Positions 9,301 through 14,482 of a DNA stretch of 14,482 nucleotides are shown in pieces. Location of the stretch: positions 1 through 14,482 of the forward strand of contig JAABOA010000486.1 in assembly GCA_015680635.1 (NCBI GenBank), written 5' to 3'. Numbering within the stretch: position 1 is the first letter of the stretch; the number at the start of each line of letters is the position of its first letter. Both the position numbers and the translations under genes were made by a program. This stretch comes from Lunasporangiospora selenospora. Its lineage: Eukaryota; Mortierellomycota; Mortierellomycetes; Mortierellales; Mortierellaceae. The notes under the pieces were generated by a model, which worked only from the letters and a program-made list of their open reading frames with translations, was not told the origin of the DNA and searched no databases.

Positions 9301-10196
9301 AATTAACAAGTGCTTTTGGGCTAATGTTTAGGCAACTGAACTAGCCCCAGCCCACCTGCATACCTTCATATACGAATGGGTCGGCACATTTTCCAAATAG
9401 TAGTAAAGCTCTTTGACGTCCTCGCCATGGTTTCCTGGAGTAAAAAAAAAATCAAAACCTTGCTCGTACCCTTCGCGTTTTCCTCGCAATTGAATAGAGT
9501 TTCTGTTTAGTCTTACCTTCGTGGTTCGTCAAGCCAAAGAGGCGCTCTTTCAGGATTCTATCCTTTCCGTTCCAAAGCGCGACCGAAAAACAGAGTCGTT
9601 GATGGTTGTCAGAGATGCCTCCAAGTCCATCCTCACCCCAGCGATACGTGCGTGATCTTGCATGGTCATGAGGGAAAAACCTCCAGGCATCTCCATCCGC
9701 ACTATAATCCTCTCGCACCTAGGATCCAAAAGCGTTTTTAAGGTCTTGATTAGCCAAAAACAAGAGTTGGTGAAGGTAAGGACCTACTCTCAAACGATTG
9801 CAAACTTACGGTCGCCTATGAGAGAATGAGGGATTGAGGATTCGGGTCAGGGTATGTATTAGATATGGCATACGCGTTGGCCTCATGAGCATGCATCAAT
9901 TTGGATATCATGGTTCAGAAGGCAGCTCTTTACCCATTGACGCTCAGAAAGGTAAGGACCCCATCTGTCGATGGTACCGTGGCATTGTAAAAGGGAGAGG
10001 AGGAGGGGGAGGGAATGTAGCAGAAAGTCGTCAACGCGCATGGTTGCAGAGGCCCAGGCTTGGTTAATAAGAAAAGTAAACACGCACTGCGGGCTCCAGG
10101 ACAGAACGATAGCATGGCTTTAACATGGTGTACCTCCTCCAATGCTTCTTCATGGCATCGGCATCGGTCAATCGCCGAAGCTCGGCGTTGGAATCG
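6333..10196 (-). CDS. GH63 family glycoside hydrolase (bacterial/MGH1-like type), first coding exon not found
   Basis: A glycosidase related to mannosyl-oligosaccharide glucosidase and bacterial GH63 enzymes; the actual substrate is not readable from sequence. Eleven exons on the minus strand: 10196-10134, 9964-9934, 9815-9810, 9718-9517, 9434-9364, 9265-8167, 8062-7948, 7855-7694, 7592-7546, 7446-7282, 7162-6333. All phases agree, giving 929 residues. Family landmarks in order: [74 protein letters not shown] (Asp near 443, the likely general acid), [35 protein letters not shown], and FYEYF (Glu near 864, the likely base) before [11 protein letters not shown]. No signal peptide or membrane anchor is visible, unlike ER glucosidase I, so a cytosolic enzyme is possible. 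The start is unresolved: the exon from 10196 opens mid-codon after an AG acceptor; the only visible in-frame ATG is at 10153-10151, but [16 protein letters not shown] before and across it looks conserved. Confidence 0.92.
7856..7947 (-). other. Probable GC-AG intron in the GH63 gene
   Basis: The donor reads ATG|GCAAGT, the consensus of the rare GC-AG class, and the acceptor reads CTAG|GTGGG. Splicing here joins TG with G to restore Trp in the family motif FTWWVNRKD. The nearest GT donor (GTGTTC, four bases downstream of the exon end chosen here) puts the next exon in the wrong frame and reaches a TGA after 13 codons. Confidence 0.8.
9810..9815 (-). other. Probable 6-nt microexon (Ala-Thr) of the GH63 gene
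   Basis: GCGACC is flanked by a consensus acceptor (CTCATAG) and a consensus donor (GTAAGT). It encodes Ala-Thr and converts QW|VREDYS to QWATVREDYS, matching the family spacing W-G-T-V-R-E-D-Y. The flanking introns are 118 nt (9816-9933) and 91 nt (9719-9809). Skipping it would keep the frame and lose two residues. Confidence 0.75.
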
Positions 10197-10204
10197 CTTG
10201 CAAT

Positions 10205-10216
10205 GGGGGGGGGGGG
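10205..10216. repeat. G12 homopolymer (C12 polypyrimidine tract on the GH63 strand)
   Basis: Twelve consecutive G on the plus strand read as C12 on the strand of the GH63 gene. The run ends 6-7 nt before the AG acceptor (10198-10197) that opens the first exon I can place, so it is the polypyrimidine tract of that intron. Homopolymers of this length are prone to length error in sequencing and in replication. Confidence 0.85.
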
Positions 10217-12837
10217 AGGGTACAAGGGTCAGGGAGGGGGATGCGTGAGAAAAAGAAATGGTGCAATTGTGCGAATGGTCAGCATATAAAAGGATGTCCA
10301 GCGCGAACAGACTTGGACAGGTGTCTGTTGTAGCTTGCTGTCGGGCTTGGAGTATGCGCGACAGAACCAGCCAGAGCGCGACTTTTGGGCTTTGCTCACA
10401 AATCGAATTTGTAATGTCTAAGGGACAAAGAACCTCTCTCTCCCTCCTCCAGGTAAAGTAGTATCGCTATAGCAGGCTTTACTTTTTGTCATATTCTCGC
10501 TAGAAGAACAACTTTGGCCAATGAGGGCATTCCGAGTCGCTGAAGAGACGCATTTAATGGAAGAGAGTGAAGTGTGGGAGCGAGAGTGTCTAGATAGCAG
10601 ATCCTCATGTAGTAACATGGATAAGGTGGTCTGGAGCCTGCTTTACACTGCAGTATGGGATGATTCAGCAATGTCAGAGTAGCCTGAGGTCAGCTCGATA
10701 GGAGCTTGACGATGCAGCGAGACGTCAGGCTATTATCCTTCTTACGATCCCGAAATCAAACTACTGGAACAGTCTATAGTCTGGTACAGGAGGAACAAGC
10801 CACAGCTATCCAAGTAATTGCTGCATGCTTTGTCAGGGAATGGATAAGCAACGACCGCGACGAAGACACCTTTAATACTTCACTATTACTCTGTGCTCTG
10901 TCTCTATCCTCGATTGCCTTCGAGTTTCACTTGGCGCTATTGCACTCGATTACTTTCTAGGCCTGCATTGACTCGCATCAGCTCTAGTGTCATATCCATG
11001 TTATAGCAAGATCAACAGCGAACAGGGGCAGTTTATCGGTTGGAATTGATAAGCCAGAGGGAACAAGATACTCATCCATGGTTTGAGGTGTAGCTCACGG
11101 CGCTTCGTCTGTATACATGTTGTGTTGTGATCACTACCCACCCACTCGTTTAGAGTCTTTACTGACCCGTCCAGTGGATATTCATAAGGCTGTTAAAAAC
11201 AAAGGGGGGGGGGAGCGAATTTTCCCTAGACAGCGTGTGAACAGCTTGTGCACACCACTGGTGGACAAGAAAACTGCCTGCAGTAAAGTCAGTGTCCTTG
11301 TGGCTTCCATATTTTAGACTCTGCCAAAGGCTTGTAAAACACTAACCCCAAAGGCGTTAGTTCAAAGAAAGGAATCTGATTGTGCGCAGAACTCATGGTG
11401 TATTCGAGACCTGCCACTTAACGAGCCCAAAAATGATATTAAGGATGGGGCCATCCTTTCGTGATCCGAGCGCCAATTTCTACATCTGCATGTTATGTTT
11501 CCTGTCCATACTCAACGCAAAGTAGTGAACATACCACACGCATACTTTCTATCCCTTATCATGTGGGTCCTCCTACGCTCCCAAATCTTGAGCAACTATT
11601 AATCATACAAGGTTCCTGATCTAGGCTTGTCGCTACCAAAGGCATAACTGGCTCGAGCTACTATTTACCCCTCTACAGTTCTTGCGTTGTAATGTCCTAG
11701 ACAGAAAATAGGACTGAGAGTATCAGTTCCCTTGAGGGACGCGTTCTGCGCCGAAAGGATATCTCCCTTCAAGTCCATTTACGTCTTTCTACCCGAGACC
11801 CAACAAGATGAAGTGTAAAGAAGTTTAACATTTACAGCTGGTTGATTCCAGAAAGGCCATCTGTCCATGACAACTTTTTCTCGTGTTCCTCCATATTTCT
11901 TGACCTCCCTTTTGAGCTTTGTTCTTTCTTTTCTTCCTTTGAACCTCCTCAATGCCATCCCACTGTTGATACACTTTTCCAAAAATGATATTTATTCAAG
12001 TAGGATCTTGTGTAGGTGTGTAGAATGTTGAGGTCTATTATGAAGACTGATTTTTTGTGTCTGTTTCGTCATGGCACTGTTTCATTTTCTGGCCTTGATT
12101 ATCGACTATGTATTATACCATTGACTTTTAGGATCCACACTATGATTGACTTATCAAGCCTCGCTCCAGAATAGAAGAATTTGACTCTGCTCATCGCATC
12201 AAGGTGTGTCGGAGGCAAGAGCATGTTGGCTCAAATACTCCTGCCTATACTTTTATTCCTCAGACTATAGACATTAGTGGACGCGTCGGTAGTCCTACAG
12301 AAGCGTATCCCAGACTTAAAAAAGTCTCCTCATAAACGTATCTACCCTCCAGGATTGCAACCGAATCTAGTATTGGAAAAACTGCACGTGCGCCTCTTGA
12401 TCGCTTGCCTTTACAATCGCCAATAATAGAAACACTGGAAGCTGCAAGTGCCAGATCGCGATGAGGTTTCTGTACTTGGGCAGCAACTTGCATAATTCTT
12501 CATAGTTCTCGCTCCTTACTCAAAAGGCTCTGGAGAGTGCATCTAAAACAGGAAAACAAATGGAGAAAAAACCCCCACACTCTATTATGGTAGACCTTGG
12601 TCCGTTTGAATATTAATTATAATAATAATAAACGGCTGCAGAAATAGAGGAGGCAAACTACTGTCGCCGTCTCAAGGTTCTTAATCCCTTGAAAGATGGG
12701 CATATTTGACTAGATCAGAATCACACGACTGGGACAAGGTTAAGTCTCTCCCCTTCCTCATTCTCAACACAAGCAACTAAATAACTTGCACAATAGGGAG
12801 GGCTCTTTATTTTCAGGGTATCTATCAATCGTAATCG

Positions 12838-12895
12838 TAGTAGTAGTTGTAGTAATAGTAGAGATGGTGATGATGATGGTAGTGATGATGATGGG
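12838..12895. repeat. Degenerate GTA/GAT trinucleotide repeat
   Basis: The tract alternates GTA-like triplets (first half) and GAT/ATG-like triplets (second half). It creates a Val/Met-rich open frame on the plus strand and a Thr/Ile-rich frame on the minus strand, neither likely to be a protein. Confidence 0.8.
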
Positions 12896-13862
12896 AGAGG
12901 GGGACTTTTGCTCTATATACAACGCACAGAGGCACCGCATGTTAATAGGTCCCAGGAGAGGAAAAGAAGAAAAGAAATGGAGGGTGGAGGGGAAGAGGGG
13001 CGGCGGAGCTATCATCAGGAACAGATTACAATACAACTTATTCTGTATCCACTTTTTTTTTAGTCCTAGATCCGTGTCCAATTTATCCATTTGGTCCGTG
13101 TCCCAATTGTCCAGGAAAATTTACATCCACGTCCTGGGAGAGATGAGTGGTTTCCTTGTCCCTTTGTCGCGTGTACAGCATTCCGGGGCCCTCTACTAGT
13201 TTTGAAATACCACCTGATCCAATGATAGAAATGGATTGGTCCGAAAGTGTTGTTTCTTTCCTAGCACTCATTCTTAATGGCACACAGTGGGGGTTCCCGC
13301 AGATCCTGCCAATGTCATAAAGATAGATCATTCCCTCTTCATGAGGCGGGTCTAGATCAAGACTGAGCGTTTGAAGGAAGAGCGAGGACAAAGAGAAAGT
13401 GGGGTCGATGCTTGCTCTTCCTTTGACGAGGACGCGATTTCATGCTGGCATTTTTCTAAAGGAAAAACGAGTCGTATGCCGTTCGGATTCAACACAAATC
13501 TTGCTCCTCTACTCCAGACTTCCCTCCTATCCTTGCTGCTAATGACTAAAATGACATAAATCCCTGACATGGGTGTCCTTGCTTCGGGAAATGATCGTCG
13601 TGTGGAACAACGTTTTACTCCTTTTTTCATTTTTTTTTCTTTTTGTTGCCTTTGCCTCTCCTGATAGTCTCCTGTTCAGTGTCAATTACTGGTAAAAGAC
13701 GCTATGATGGTGCTCCTGATACTTGTTGTCCCCTGATAGTGGCCCATTCCAGATAAAGTGCCCATTGTTGTGATAAGAGTTGTTTGCAAGAGTTCTCAGG
13801 GTCAAGAGATCCTTCAGTTCTTTTTCTCCGAGGACTCTGTCGTCTGTTCCCTCCTGAAGTGT

Positions 13863-14482
13863 CTATGATGTCGCCTGTGTGAAAACATACTGACTCAGAC
13901 CAATGTTACCATGAGCGTCCCTGATGATGACACCACGAATGGTACCAAGAACCTCATGTGGCTCGGGCATCGAGAGTCGAGGTGCATCACTTGGTCCTGA
14001 CATGAAATCCGTTGGCAAAGGAACGGCCTTGTGGCGTCCTGGCTGAGAGGAATTGAAGGGTAACAGCTGGAGAGCGATTTGTCCCGCCATTCCTGACATA
14101 TCCCATCCTACTGCTCCGCCTGCGTATGCTGATGCTGCTGGGTCCTGAGTATACCCTACATAAGAATATGCGGAATAGTCGACTTGTCCAGGTACAGGGT
14201 ACCCTTGTTGATGAGGATAGGCGCCATAGGCTGCTTGAGCGGACTGTGGGTCCATGTGAGGCGCAGGTGGGTAGTGCTGAGGGTACATCGAGCCATGAGT
14301 CTGAGGTTGCTGAGAGTATTGGGAAGCGGGTGTATCATAATGAGTAGTCTGGGGCTTTGGTGGAAGAGAGGGATGAGATGTCAATGGTGAAGCTGTTCCG
14401 CTTGCCGTGCCTGGTGCATGGTGCCTGCCATCACGAGTTGGTACGCCGGGACCGTCAAGTCGGTCCCGTCTCCTGTCATCAT
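13863..14482 (-). CDS. C-terminal part of an unrecognised Tyr/Pro/Gln-rich protein (5'-truncated by window edge)
   Basis: An open frame runs without a stop from the right edge to a TAG at 13865-13863, giving 205 residues with no start in view. The visible N-terminal end is charged (DDRRRDRLDGPG), then Ser/Thr/Pro-rich. Residues around 50-120 are a low-complexity run of Tyr, Pro, Gln, Ala and Gly with repeated QPQ, YPQ, AAYGAYP and YSAYSYVGY, as in disordered or prion-like regions of RNA-binding proteins. The last 60 residues look more ordered (EVLGTIRGVIIRDAHGNIGLSQYVF). I do not recognise the family and assign no function. Sustained strong composition bias and the clean stop support a real exon; an upstream intron could lie close to the edge and I cannot exclude one. 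Confidence 0.7.
   Translation of the reverse strand, partial: DDRRRDRLDGPGVPTRDGRHHAPGTASGTASPLTSHPSLPPKPQTTHYDTPASQYSQQPQTHGSMYPQHYPPAPHMDPQSAQAAYGAYPHQQGYPVPGQVDYSAYSYVGYTQDPAASAYAGGAVGWDMSGMAGQIALQLLPFNSSQPGRHKAVPLPTDFMSGPSDAPRLSMPEPHEVLGTIRGVIIRDAHGNIGLSQYVFTQATS

Larger units (their letters stand above)
10197..13862. other. Long gene-poor stretch with simple-sequence tracts
   Basis: About 3.7 kb between the visible start of the GH63 gene and the 3' end of the gene at the right edge. Only short frames without recognisable domains are present, the longest being 137 residues through a trinucleotide repeat. It contains a G12 run (10205-10216), a G10 run near 11204-11213, (GTA/ATG)-type trinucleotide repeats (about 12838-12895), an AAT-rich patch (about 12612-12630) and a small direct repeat of TCCGTGTCC (13071 and 13095). 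It must hold the GH63 promoter and first exon, and the 3' UTR of the right-hand gene. I see no tRNA, rRNA or transposon remnant. Confidence 0.55.

Noticed and set aside
8281-9331. Several plus-strand frames opposite the GH63 gene
   Set aside because: They are antisense shadows of the highly conserved minus-strand coding sequence.
10281-10461. Plus-strand TATA-like sequence (CATATAAAAGG) followed by a short frame ending near a good acceptor-like CTCCAG
   Set aside because: The frame has no recognisable product and lies upstream of or within the 5' region of the minus-strand GH63 gene. It is not enough to call a promoter or gene.
12786-13199. Plus-strand 137-residue frame
   Set aside because: Its core is a translation of a trinucleotide repeat (runs of Val and Met) and the rest has no domain.

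Overview
This window looks like nuclear DNA from a filamentous, early-diverging fungus, most likely Mucoromycota/Mortierellomycota. That placement is inferred. It rests on short spliceosomal introns (about 80-170 nt, GTAAG-like donors, CTAAC-like branch sites), a peroxisomal fatty-acid-activating enzyme, and a large orphan protein resembling nuclease-like families that are expanded in those fungi. There are four protein genes or gene fragments and two long stretches without genes.

Layout. (1) 97-2104, plus strand: the last five exons of a long-chain acyl-CoA synthetase, entering from the left edge behind a (TC)22 tract and ending in the peroxisomal signal Ser-Lys-Leu. (2) 2105-2643: purine-rich spacer between two convergent genes. 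(3) 2644-4464, minus strand: a complete two-exon gene for a 577-residue orphan protein with a possible PD-(D/E)XK-like core; its promoter region (4465-4650) has TATA, CCAAT and 10-bp-phased GATA motifs. (4) About 4759-5313: five tandem copies of an unknown element. Each copy can fold into two consecutive hairpins, and the stem sequences change between copies while pairing is largely kept. (5) 5314-6332: AT-rich spacer with no convincing gene. (6) 6333-10196, minus strand: a bacterial-type GH63 glycosidase in at least eleven exons, including an inferred 6-nt microexon and an inferred GC-AG intron; its first coding exon was not found. (7) 10197-13862: about 3.7 kb with no recognisable gene, holding homopolymer and trinucleotide tracts. 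(8) 13863 to the right edge, minus strand: the C-terminal end of an unrecognised Tyr/Pro/Gln-rich protein.

The genes do not form an obvious pathway or cluster. The synthetase would activate fatty acids for peroxisomal beta-oxidation, the GH63 protein acts on glucosides or mannosides, and the others have no assignable role. The strongest candidate for something undescribed is the tandem hairpin array at 4759-5313. Next are the 6-nt microexon and the orphan nuclease-like gene.
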